The position numbers and the translations under genes were made by a program. From positions 11,671,351-11,735,350 of the forward strand of contig CM046348.1 of the NCBI GenBank assembly GCA_025403435.1: a stretch of 64,000 nucleotides of DNA. The letters are read 5' to 3'. The DNA is from Artocarpus heterophyllus (taxonomy: Eukaryota > Streptophyta > Magnoliopsida > Rosales > Moraceae). Below the pieces are notes generated by a model. That model was not told the DNA's origin, did no database searches, and worked only from the letters and a program-made list of their open reading frames with translations. This document shows, one piece after another, positions 34,660 through 47,000 of this stretch (positions within the stretch are counted from its first letter, which is position 1; the number at the start of each line of letters is the position of its first letter).

Positions 34660-37600
34660 ATGAAAGTGCCGTGTTGCTCGGTTTGCCAAACGCGGTACAA
34701 CGAGGGGGAGAGAGTTCCACTCTTGCTCCAGTGCGGCCATGGCTTCTGTAAGGAGTGTCTCTCCAGAATGTTCTCCGCCAGCCTCGATACCACCCTCGCC
34801 TGCCCTAGGTGCCGCCACGTGTCCGTTGTCGGCAACTCCGTCCAGGCCCTTCGCAAGAACTACGCCGTCCTCGCTCTCATCCACTCCAGCTCTGCCGCAG
34901 CAGCCGCCAACTCATCCGCGGCGCCCAATTTCGACTGCGATTACACTGACGATGATGACGACGACGACGGCGACGGTGAAGAGGACGGAGACGTGGAATC
35001 CGTCTCGAGGCGACGCGGAAGCCGCGTGTCTGGCGTGTCGAGCTCCGGCGGAGGCGGGTGCGGGCCCGTCATCGAGGTAGCGGCGCATCAAGACTTGAGA
35101 TTGGTGAGGCGGATAGGGGAAGGAAGGCGTGCTGGGGTGGAAATGTGGGCTGCTGTTATTAGCAGGGCGGCAGGGCGGTGCCGCCACCCGGTGGCCGTGA
35201 AGAAGGTCGTGGTGACGGAGGAAACTGGTGTCGATTGGGTGGTGGGGCAGCTTGAGAATTTGCGGCGTGCTTCGATGTGGTGTAGAAATGTGTGTACGTT
35301 TCATGGGTTCACGAGGTTGGAAAGCTCTTTGTGTCTTGTCATGGACAGGTGTCATGGGTCGGTGCAATCCGAGATGCAACGAAACGAGGGCAGGCTTACT
35401 TTGGAACAAATTCTAAGGTTTTGTTGTTCTTAATTTTAATTCCTTAGTCTCTCTCTTTCTTGGCCACAACATTCTGTTTGTTTCAATTGACTTTTTGGTC
35501 CTTGGTTTTTTGGTTTATGGTCATATTATGTGTGATTCAAAAAGCTAACTTTGACTCGGTCAATGGATTGCATGCTAACAGCATAGTCTGTAGAGGTTTA
35601 GAAACTTGGTTAGAAGGGATTCTCTGAACATTTTGGATTTGAGAATTAGAGACTACGGTTTTAAGTTCTTCAGCTTTTTAGATTAGTTTCTCTGATGGAA
35701 GATAAGTAACCTTTAGTTGCTACTCTAGATGGTCAAAAGAAAATTGGTACATAATTTAGTTTACTTTTATTGTGGATGGTGCATAAGTTAGATGGTGATT
35801 CAAAGATAAGGAACATTTGTTGTGACAAGTGGTAGAGTTTCTGGTGAAGTTTCTGTAAATAAGTTAGTTTACTTTTGATACAAAGCTTGGTTTTGATACA
35901 AAGTTACTTTTGCGATTATTATTGCCCTGTTGATATTACAACGCGGGAGAGAATTCTTTGTGTAAAAAGGGCGGTGATAGAAGTCAGAGCTTATTTTTGT
36001 ACTTGCTAGTAAAAATACATATGGAATTGAGGAAAATTAGAACTACGCTCATTATTTGGTGAATGGAGGTGTATTGTTCTATAAGTTGCAAGAATGGTGA
36101 ACTAAACTCTAGTATCAAAATTGATCAATCCCGCAAAAACTTGCAAATACATGTGGCTTAATTGTAGCCAGCTGGCACATTGTTGAGGGCTAGCTGAACA
36201 TCAGGCAGCTGCTATGTTTTTGATTGTTCATTTTCAGTTGCTCTTGTTGAGACTCATTGAGATTTTCTGGTTGTGTAGATATGGGGCTGACATAGCACGA
36301 GGGGTGGCTGAACTTCATGCAGCAGGTGTTGTTTGTATGAATCTAAAACCATCAAATCTTCTTTTGGATTCAAGTGGCCATGCAGTGATTTCAGATTATG
36401 GACTCGCCTCAATTCTAAAGAAATCTTCATGCCGGAAATCTCGATCAGAGTGTGATCCCTCCAGGATCCATTCATGTATGGAATGCACTATGCTCAGCCC
36501 CCACTATGCAGCTCCCGAGGCCTGGGAGCCAGTGAAAAAGTCATTGAATTTTTTTTGGGATGACACAATTGGTATTTCTGCAGAGTCAGATGCCTGGAGT
36601 TTTGGTTGTACATTGGTCGAGATGTGCACTGGATCCATCCCGTATGTGTGGCAATGTATTCCGTATTTGAAAGTTCTTATCTACTTCCTCGCTTATCTTT
36701 TCGTTCCTTTTGTAGGTGGGCTGGTTTAAGTGTGGATGAAATTTATCGAGCTGTTGTCAAGGCTCGAAAGTTGCCTCCCCAGTATGCAAGTGTAGTGGGT
36801 GTGGGGATACCTAGGGAATTGTGGAAAATGATTGGTGAGTGCCTGCAGTTCAAGGCAGCTAGAAGGCCAACCTTTAATGCAATGTTGGCAACTTTTTTTC
36901 GTCATTTACAAGAGATACCTCGCAGCCCTCCTGCAAGCCCTGATAAGTAAGATTTTAAGTTCCTTTCTTGATCCCTTTTCGCTAGTTAAGTTTCTTGTGT
37001 GTTTTGTTTTCTGCTCTTTTTTTCTTCTGTGTTTTGTTAGGGAGGATCTCATTTTCTTCTTATTGTATTTGTTTTCTCTACCTATAGAACTGTTTCCGTT
37101 TCTTGTATGAAGCTGTTTCCATTGCTTGTAGGAAAAAAGGAAAAGGATACTATCTGTAAAATTTTTTCTGTTTCCATTTCTTCTCATCCTCAATGTGGTC
37201 TGAATGATTTCAGATGTGATCATTTCTTTATTCATTTATTTGCTTTTTAAAATTTGGAAGTTTATGTCATTTCTGTTTATGTACAGCAACTTTACAAAAT
37301 TCTCTGGATCAAATGTCACAGAACCATCTCCTATTTCTGAGTCAGAGGTTTTCCTCGACATCACCAACCTTTTACATAGACTTGTGTCTGAAGGGGACGC
37401 GAGTGGCGTTAGGTAGTATCTGAACACAACTTTTTTGCTACGTTTTTTCGGTGTTATCTTGTGGAATTTTGTCGTATTCTGCTCATTTGTTCAGAGATCT
37501 GCTGGCAAAGGCTGCATCAGGAAATGGAACTATGTCTCAACTATTAGAGGCTCAAAATGCAGATGGCCAAACAGCTCTCCACTTAGCTTGCAGGCGTGGT

Positions 37601-38087
37601 AGTGCAGAACTTGTTGAGGCTATTTTGGAGTATAGAGAGGCGAATGTGGATGTGCTGGACAAAGATGGGGATCCTCCTTTAATTTTTGCGTTAGCAGCCG
37701 GATCCCCAGAATGCATTCGTGCTCTCATTAAAAGGGGCGCTAATGTCACATCCAGCTTGAGGGATGGCTTTGGTCCATCTGTCGCTCATGTTTGTGCCTA
37801 CCATGGCCAACCTGATTGCATGCATGTGGGTCTCTGAGTTAGATAAATCTACTCACTATCTTTTTTATTCAATTTTCCTTTTCTGTCTCCAATAACTCTT
37901 TCAATTCCTGTAATTATAAATAATAACAGGAGTTACTACTGGCTGGATCTGATCCTAATGCGGTGGATGACGAAGGTGAGACAGTGCTGCACCGGGCTAT
38001 TGTAAAGAAATATACAGACTGTGCCCTTGTCATATTGGAACATGGAGGCTGTCAATCAATGGCCGTCTCAAATTCAAAAAATTTGAC
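34660..38087 (+). CDS. KEG: KEG exons 1-6: RING, kinase, first ankyrin repeats
   Basis: RING-HC finger: C6, C9, C25, H27, C30, C33, C48, C51. An acidic run (about residues 94-112) and a Ser/Gly linker follow. The kinase domain spans about 145-450: HPVAVKK contains the expected ATP-site lysine (K181/K182), the HRD position reads CMNLKPSN with N274 for the catalytic Asp, and the DFG position is D292-Y293-G294. [10 protein letters not shown] and [12 protein letters not shown] mark the C-lobe. Exon 3 ends the kinase domain ([18 protein letters not shown]). Exons 4-6 start the ankyrin array ([44 protein letters not shown]). Exon 1 is GC-rich compared with its surroundings. Confidence 0.96.
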
Positions 38088-41000
38088 GTAAGTACTAAAC
38101 CTAAACTCTTCTATTTTCTTTGGTGAACCTAATTAGTGCCTTAGACATGTCCCTCAAATGGTGATATATATATATATATTTCACTATACACATTGGATCT
38201 AGAGTGTTTACCACATTTTCTCTTTTTTCTTTTTTGGGAAGCGCTTCTTGATAGTTACTAAAATTGCAATATGATTGGAGAGAGGGAGGAAAATTTGTGA
38301 ATGACGGCAAGGAAAATGCTTTTTCAAAATTTGTGTTAAATGTGAAGGAAAGAGAATATTTTGTTATTTGAAGAAAAGAGAAGGGAATAAAAATTCTTTG
38401 GAAAAAATACCATTCTTATTTCTTTTGCCTCAAGTTAATAAGGAAGGAGAGGAGTTTGGTGAAGTTCATAAGTGGAATTCCAAGCTCACGTTAGAGCAAT
38501 CTTGCCCTCAAGGAAGCTTAGTGTGGAATTCTTGTTTTAAAGTAGGTAGGAATTTTAGGGATTGTTTGTAGAGTATTTTTGGTATATTTTAATAAGGAGA
38601 GTTTGGTATTGTTTGACCAGACCCTACCTGTTATTTCTTTCCTAGTTTAGTAGAGGTTTTTCCTCTATTAGCTTGATTTGGTCAGAGTCTTATGGTTTGC
38701 ATATTGCAACCATCTTCTATATATATTACATTGTAACTTTCACTCTAAAAATAAGAAGAGAAAATAAAGGCAATTCTCTGTCAGAAATTCACATGGTATC
38801 AAGCCCTTCTCTGAAAACCTAATTTATCCATATGACAAAATACGGCATGGCTATTGAGAGACAAAGCTCAACATCAGGAGTAACCTCTAATCTAGAAACA
38901 ACACCAAATGCAAGCAGTCAGGGAGGGACTGAAATCACTTCTCTTCTCATCATGGTCACAGACTTAACAAGCATAATTACTCCAATGGTTCCAGTCGATG
39001 ATTATGTTTCTTTGTGGGAAAGGCAAAGATGGCTCTCACTGGTGAAGTTGCCATTCTTGAGAAAAATGATCCAAATTCAAGGTGTGGAAGATCGAGAATT
39101 ACATGGAGATGTCATGGCTAGTTAATTCGATGAATAATGACATAGGTGAAAATTTTCTCCTATATGGGACTGCAAAGGAAATTTGGGATGTTGCAAGAGA
39201 GACATACTCGAGTTCTGAAAATGCCTCAGAATTATTTGAAATTGAAGCCATACTACACAATCTTTGCCAGGGAGATCTCACGGTCACTCAATATTTCAAC
39301 ACCCTTACTCGTCATTGGTAGCATCTTGACATGTTCGAAGTCCACACATGGAAGTGCTCTGAAGGTAGCCCTATACAGGAAAGTTGTGAAACAGAAACAA
39401 GCGTTCAAATTCCTTCTCGATCTCAACAAAGATCTGGATGAAGTCAGAGGGAGAGTGATGGGAACCACACCCCTTCTGAGTATTAGAGAAGCATTCTCAG
39501 AGGTTTGTTGTGAGGAAAGTAGGAAGAAAGTGATGATGGGATCTCAAAACTCTACTTCGACAATTGAAGGATCTGCCGTTGCAGCCCGTGGACCCTCGTC
39601 GAACAACAACAATGAAAATTGACAGAGAAAAGGGAGGCCTTGGTGTGATCATTGCAGTAAACCAGGACATCTCAGGGAAAATTGTTGGAAAATTTATAGC
39701 AAAGCTGCTGATTGGAAGTCTTCACGATCAGTAAATGACAGGGAAAGTCGTGCCAATATTGCTGGCACCATAGATGACAATCCTGCTCCAACAAAGACAG
39801 TCCTTTCACCAAAGAACAACTTGAAGTTTTGCAAAAACTCTACAACCAAAACACTTTGTCTCAGCCATATACTTCTATCTTTGGAACTGTTATGATTGCA
39901 CAAACAGGTAATTTTTCAAAAGCCTTTATAGCTAATAAAAGTCACTTGAGACCATGGATTGTTGATTCTAGGGTATCAGATCACATGATGGGAGATGTCT
40001 TTCACCAGTACAGCCCGTGCAATGAAAACTATATAGTCCGAATAGCTAATGGATCCCTCTCCAAAGTTGAGGGAATAGGTTCCATTAGGATTACAAAGAA
40101 CCTGACTCTAAGCTCTGTTCTCCATGTCCCTAATTTGGAGCTTAATTTACTCCCAATCAGTAAATTGAGTCGTGTTTTTAATTGTGTTGCAAAATTTTTC
40201 TCGAACTTGTGCAAATTCTAAGAATTGGATTCGGGAAGGAAGATTGGCAGTGCTGAGATGTGTTCTAGACTTATCTTCTCAAAGAGGATGTTTCTCTAAG
40301 AAGACAAGCTCAAAATGCAAATGGTGTGTCCTTTAAGAGTCAGTCAGTTTCTAATTCTTGCGTCAATAGAGAGAGTGAAGTTATGTTATGGCACTATCAT
40401 CTTGGTAACCTAAATTTCATGTATCTTGAAAATTGTTTCCTTTATTTATCAATAAAGGTTCAAAGTTTTTCAATTGTGAAATCTGCCAACTTTCAAAACA
40501 AACTCACAGTAACTCTTCTAGTCTCACATATAAACCATCTCGTCCTTTTGCTACGAATCGTAGTGATGTATGGGGTCCCTCATGAGTAAAAAATATATAA
40601 CAGGAACACGATGGTTGGTATCGTTGGTTGACGATCACACTAAATTGACCTGGATATTCCCTATGAAAGAAAAGTCTGAAGTTGGTCAAATATTTCAAAA
40701 TTTCAATTCGATGATGCAAACACAATTCCAAACCAAAATCCAAGTTTTAAAAACTAACAATGCCAAAGAATACTACAAATCTGTCCTCGACACTTACCTC
40801 TTGAGTTAGGGAATAGTTCACTTAAGCTCCTGTGTTGACACTCAACAAAACGGGGTTGCAGAGAGAAAAAATAGACATTTGTTGGAGGTAGCTCGGTCTC
40901 TCATGTTTTTCGCTTATGTTCCAATACATTTCTAGGGAGAGGCAGTTCTTACAGTTGCATATCTCATCAATAGGATGCCCTTTAGAGTTCTTAAATTTGA

Positions 41001-44000
41001 AACTCCTGCTCAAGCCCTGCTCAAAGTCTTTCCTCATATCAAATCATCTCTTCATTAGACCCTAAAATATTCGGGTGCTCTGCATTTGTTCATATACATC
41101 AACAACATCGTAGCAAATTAGACCCTAAATCCATCAAGTGTATCTTTCTTGGACTCTTCGAACCCAAGGGGTTATAAGTGCTATTCTCTAGTCACCAAAA
41201 AGGTTTACAACTTAATGGATGTGACATTCTTCAAACTTTAATAATACTACCCCAAATCTAAAATTCAGGGGGAGAACATGAGGGAATATCAGTTTTGGGA
41301 CGGCACCTTTGGTATTGGGTTTGTTCTCGATCATACATTTCAGTTCGGGGATTTCTCACCATCATCACAACCTATTTCACAGTCAAATTCCATTGAACCA
41401 GATACTACTGATCATATAATTCGAAATCCAATTCCTGAACTACCTGAGAGTCATCAATCTCCTGTTCCTAATCACTCCAAAACACCATAATTGCAAATAA
41501 TGAGCTTCGTGTCTACACTAGGAGTAAGAGGCCCAAGAGGGCGATAGAGCACTCAACACCTTTCATACATGACCAAGAATCTAAACCGAGTCCAAATCCT
41601 GCTCAAATTCACTCAGGTAAGGGAACTTGTGATTTTGAGAATACTGCACTTGTTATTGATGGTTCTAATATTCCGATTGCTCTAAGAAAGGGTGTTAGAA
41701 CATGCATTGATCATCTTATCTGCAAATTTGTTTCATATAAAGGATTGTCACCATCCTATCAGGCATTTGTTCGGCCCTCGATAGTGTACAAGTTTCTAAT
41801 TCTATTCAGGAGGCTCTCAAGAATCCAAAATGGAGAAAGGTAGTCAATGAAGAAGTTAGAGCTTTGGAACCAATGGCACATGGGTAATCTCAAATCTTCC
41901 TCCTGGAAAGAAACGAGTTGGTTGCAATTGGATTTTTACCATCAAACATAAGGCCGATGGAAGTATTGAGAGACTAAAAGCCTGTCTTTTTACTCGTGGC
42001 TTTACTCAATCTTGTGGAAAGGATTACCAAGAAACATTTGCACTAGTGGCCAAACTTAATAATATCAAGGTTCTCCTTTCTCTTGCAGCAAACCAAGATT
42101 CATTACATCAACTAGATGTTAGGAATGCATTCTTGAATGGTGACTTGATAGAAGATGCGCATATGGTGATATTGTAGAATTTCTAAGATTTGATTCTCGA
42201 AAATTAGGGAATAATTTTCTTGTGATTTGCTGAGTTGTATAGGCTGCAATATAGGCTGCAAATTAGGAATTTGGATAGCTAGTTATTTGATTTCCTAGGA
42301 TTCAGATTTGTAGGAGATTTGTTAGTGTCGAGATATTGTCTTTAAAAAGAAAACCGTGTGGACACTTATGTGATCCCTGATTTTATGTAATCCCTGTTTT
42401 ATGTAATCCCTGATTTTATGTAATCCCTGTTTTTTAGGGATTAGTTGAGCTGTATATTTGGTGTATACTATTGTTAGGATAGTTTCCTATTTTAGTGAGA
42501 TAGCAAACGTGTATATAATAGGTGTTTTATATATTTTCTGATAACATGGAATTACAACCAGATTTTTGTATTCTCTACATGGTATCAGCGCTCTAGGATC
42601 GTTCCTGGAGATTTTATTTTTTCTGACCCTCTTGTTCAATCCGATTCCTCCACATCTCCTTTTTTTTTTTCCAACCAATCAACCATGTCTGAAACCACTC
42701 AAACTAGTCCTGTCTCGGATGTGCCTTCAACCGAGAATTCTGCAGTAGTTTCAACAGGTGATTTGCAGAATATACAAGCAGCGTATCGTCTAAATGGAAG
42801 GAATTATCTGAAATGGACACAGCTGGTTCGTACGTTCTTGAAAGGAAGAGGCAAACTGAGTCATTTACTTGGAACAGGACCTGCAAAAGAAGACCCGAAG
42901 TTTGTTGCTTGGGAGGAACAGGATTCGCTAGTGATGACCTGGTTGTGGAATTCGATGATTCCAAAAATAAGCGACACATGTATGTTCCTTGGTACAGCCA
43001 AGGAAATTTGGGATATGGTTCAACAAACCTATTCTAAAGTTCATGATGCTGCCCAAATTTACGAGATAAAGACAAAAATCTCTACGACTAAGCAAGGAAC
43101 CCGCACGGTCACAGAATATTCCAGCCTCTTGCAAGGCTTATGGCAAGAGTTGGATCATTACCAGTGTATTGAGATGAAGTGCAGCTCAGATGCAACAATT
43201 CTTAAGAGGTTCGTTGAAAAAGACCGTATTTATGATTTCCTTGCTGGTCTTAATATTGAATTTGATGCTGTAAGGGTACAGATCTTAGGAAAAGAGGATC
43301 TGCCATCTCTAAATGAGGCCATTTCAATAGTCCGGGCTGAAGAAGGAAGGAGTGTTATGCTTGAGGCACAGGCTGCGGATGGATCTGCCCTAGTGACAAA
43401 ATCTGCTAAAAGTAAAGACTTTGTCACGTTACAGCCCAGTGAAGGATTCAATAAGCAGGCTGACTCATCAAAACCTCTCAACAAGCAGTCAAAAGACTCC
43501 CTCTGGTGCAGCTACTGCAAAAGACACCGCCATACGCGAGAGACATGCTGGAAACTCAATGGAAGACCTCCAAATATGAGCAGGAATTTTTCCAATAGGA
43601 CTGAAAGTGAACGAGGACAAGCACATGTGGCTAATACTCATCCAACTAGCGAAGAAAATCCACAAAGTTCAGTTTCTGAATTGAGCAGAGAAGACATTGA
43701 AAGGTTAAAAATTTTTTTGGGATCACTTGAAAAAACTTCCACGGCAGGTACATGCTCATTAACCTTTTCAGGTATTTCTCTCTCTTCTTTTACTTCTAAT
43801 GTCTTGGATAAAGTTTCTCCCAACATATGGGTAATTGATTCTGGAGCTACCGACCACATGACATGTTCCTCTCACAAATTTATTACCTATACTCCATGCT
43901 CTAGCCATAGGAAAATAACAATTGCTAATGGATCCACCATTACTGTTGCGGGACAAGGGGATGTTTACATCAATAATAGCCTAACTCTAAAAAATGTCCT

Positions 44001-47000
44001 CCATGTTCCTAAACTCTTTACAAACTTGGTTTCAATTAAAAAACTCACTAAGGATTCTAATTGCAGTGTGACCTTTTTTCCATCTCGTTGTGAGTTTCAG
44101 GAACTGGGCACGAAGAGGATGATTGGACATGCTAGTGAAAGGGATGGTCTTTACCATTTGGAAGAACCAAGTGGAAGTGCTAAAGTTGAGAGTGCTCGCC
44201 CTTTATCATTCCTGTCCGAGTCAGTCATTTCTAATAAAGACAAAATATGGCTTTATCATCGTCGTTTGGGTCATCCATCATTTAGAGTTCTGAAGTTTAT
44301 GTTTCCTTCGTTATTCAAAGGGTCTTTGGTTGAAAGTTTTCATTGTAGTGATTGTGAAATTGCTAAACACAAGCGTTCTTCTTTTCCAACAAGTAATACG
44401 AAAACTTTTGTTCCTTTTTCTCTTATTCATAGTGACATTTGGGGGCCATCCACAGTTCCTAATGTTTCAGGTGCAAAATGGTTTGTGTCATTTATTGATG
44501 ATTGTACCCGTGTGACATGGATATATCTTATGAAAAATAAATATGATGTTGGCACAATTTTTCCCAATTTTTACAATATGATCAAAACTCAATTTGACGT
44601 TAGCATTAAGAGATTTCGATCTGACAATGCTAGGGATTACTTCAATCAGTTCCTCTCTCCATTTTTCCAAAAAGAAGGAATCATTCATGAATCCTCTTGT
44701 GTTAGCACACCCCAACAAAATGGAGTGGCTGAGCGAAAGAACGGTCACCTCCTTGCCATCACAAGAGCATCCTTGTTTCACAAAAATGTTCCTAAACATT
44801 TTTGGGGAGAAGCCGTCCTAACTGCTGCTCATCTCATAAATAGACTACCAACAAGAGTTCTTGATTTCAAAAGCCCAATGGAAACTCTCACAAAATTCTT
44901 CCCGAACTTCAATACCTCAAATAATCTCACTCCACGGATTTTTGGCAGCATTGCTTTTGTTCATGTTCATTCGCAAAATAGGGGAAAACTTGATCCACGT
45001 GCTCTGAAATGTGTCTTTGTTGGCTACTCTTCCACTCAAAAAGGGTACAAATGCTTCCACCCCCCATCACGGAAGTTCTTCATCTCTGCTGATGTTACAT
45101 TTGATGAAATAGTCATATTTTCAAAATTCCTATCTTCAGGGGGAGAATTTGAGTGAAGATAGGGATAAAGATCAGTTTCTTCTTGAGTTTCCTATTCAGT
45201 TTGAGTCTACAAATATTGAGTCAACATTGACACCTGCACCTGACTCATCTGTCTTGTCCTCTATTCAGCCCGGTTCCAACCCTACTGAGCCAACATCAAT
45301 TGTCAATTCTCCTACTCATTCACCCAGGTCACATGGAATGATAAAGGAAACGGGGAATCAAGACACTACACAGCCACTACAAGTTTATTCCAGGAGGCGA
45401 ATACCGAACTCTAGACATGAGCATTTTCAATCACCTGTTTGAGCTGCAGTTCAAGCACCTGAGGTAATCCTTAGACCAATTGAGACCACCACACAGTCAA
45501 CTACCTCGGAGGAACCAGACAATAAAACCATTGAGCCAAATGATTATGACATACCGATTGCACTTAGAAAAGGAACAAGAGCCTGCACCAAACACCCATT
45601 ATACCTATTCATGTCCTACCAAAACTTATCCCAAAGTCATAAAGCCTTCCTTAGCAATCTACATTCAATTCCCATTCCCAGAAACTTATCTGAAGCATTA
45701 GGAAACGAGAAGTGGGAGAATGCCATGAAAGTGGAGATGGAAGCTCTTGGGCAGAATAAAACTTGGGACTTGGTCAAGATGCCAGAAGGAAAGAAGTTAG
45801 TTGGGTGCAGATGGGTGTTCACAGTAAAATACACGCCAGACGGTTCGGTGGAGAGATACAAGGCAAGATTGGTTGCAAAAGGCTATACTCAAACTTATGG
45901 TATAGACTACCTCGAGACATTTGCTCCAGTTGCAAAAATGAATACAGTTCGGATCCTCTTGTCATTAGCAGCTAATTTTGGATGGAGCTTACAGCAATTC
46001 GATGTAAAAAATGCATTCTTACATGGTGATCTTGAAGAGGAGATTTATATGGAAGTTCCCCCAGGATTTGAATCAAAAGATGGGATGGTGTGCAAGTTGA
46101 AGAAGGCTCTATATGGACTTAAACAGTCCCCAAGGGCCTGGTTTGGAAGGTTCACAAAGGTGATGACTACCTTGGGTTACAAACAAAGTCAAGGCGATCA
46201 TACTCTATTTGTGAATCACTCAAATTCAGGGGGAGTGACTGCATTACTGGTGTATGTTGATGATATCATAGTGACAGGTAATGATGTTGAAGGGATGCAA
46301 AAGTTGAGGCAGTACTTGAAAAAAGAATTTGATATTAAAGAACTTGGGAAATTGAAATATTTTCTAGGTATTGAAGTGGCTCATTCAAAGCAGGGAATTT
46401 TTATATCACAACAAAAATATGTATTAGATTTGTTGAAAGAAACAGGAAAATTAGGGTGCAAACCAGTTGATACACCAATTGAGGTCAATCACGGGTTATG
46501 TGAAGCTCCTGAAGACGCAGTTGTGGACAGAAATTCCTATCAAAGACTTGTAGGGAGGTTGATTTACTTGGCACATACGAGACCTGATATTGGATTCGCC
46601 GTGAGTGTTGTTAGTCAGTTTATGCATAATCCTAAGGAAATGCATCTCAAGGCTGTGCACAGGATCCTACAATATCTTAAGGGAACTGTTGGGAGAGGAA
46701 TCTTGTTCAAAAAGGTAGGAAGCATGTCGTTGGAGGCCTACACTGATGCTGATTATGCAGGTTCTTTAGTTGACAGAAGGTCAACCTCGGGTTACTGCAC
46801 ATTTCTAGGAGGCAATCTTGTGACGTGGAGGAGTAAAAAACAGAGTGTGGTGGCAAGGTCAAGTGCGGAATCTGAGTTCAGGTCAATGGCACTTGGGATA
46901 TGTGAGCTTTTATGGTTGAAAATAATTTTGAAAGACTTGCGTATTAAATGGGAAGGTCCTATGCGGTTGTATTGTGATAACAAGTCAGCCATTAGTATCG

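Noticed and set aside
34467..35409. Several minus-strand and alternate-frame open frames over KEG exon 1
   Set aside because: They are shadows of the GC-rich exon 1; the plus-strand frame carries the RING and kinase residues.
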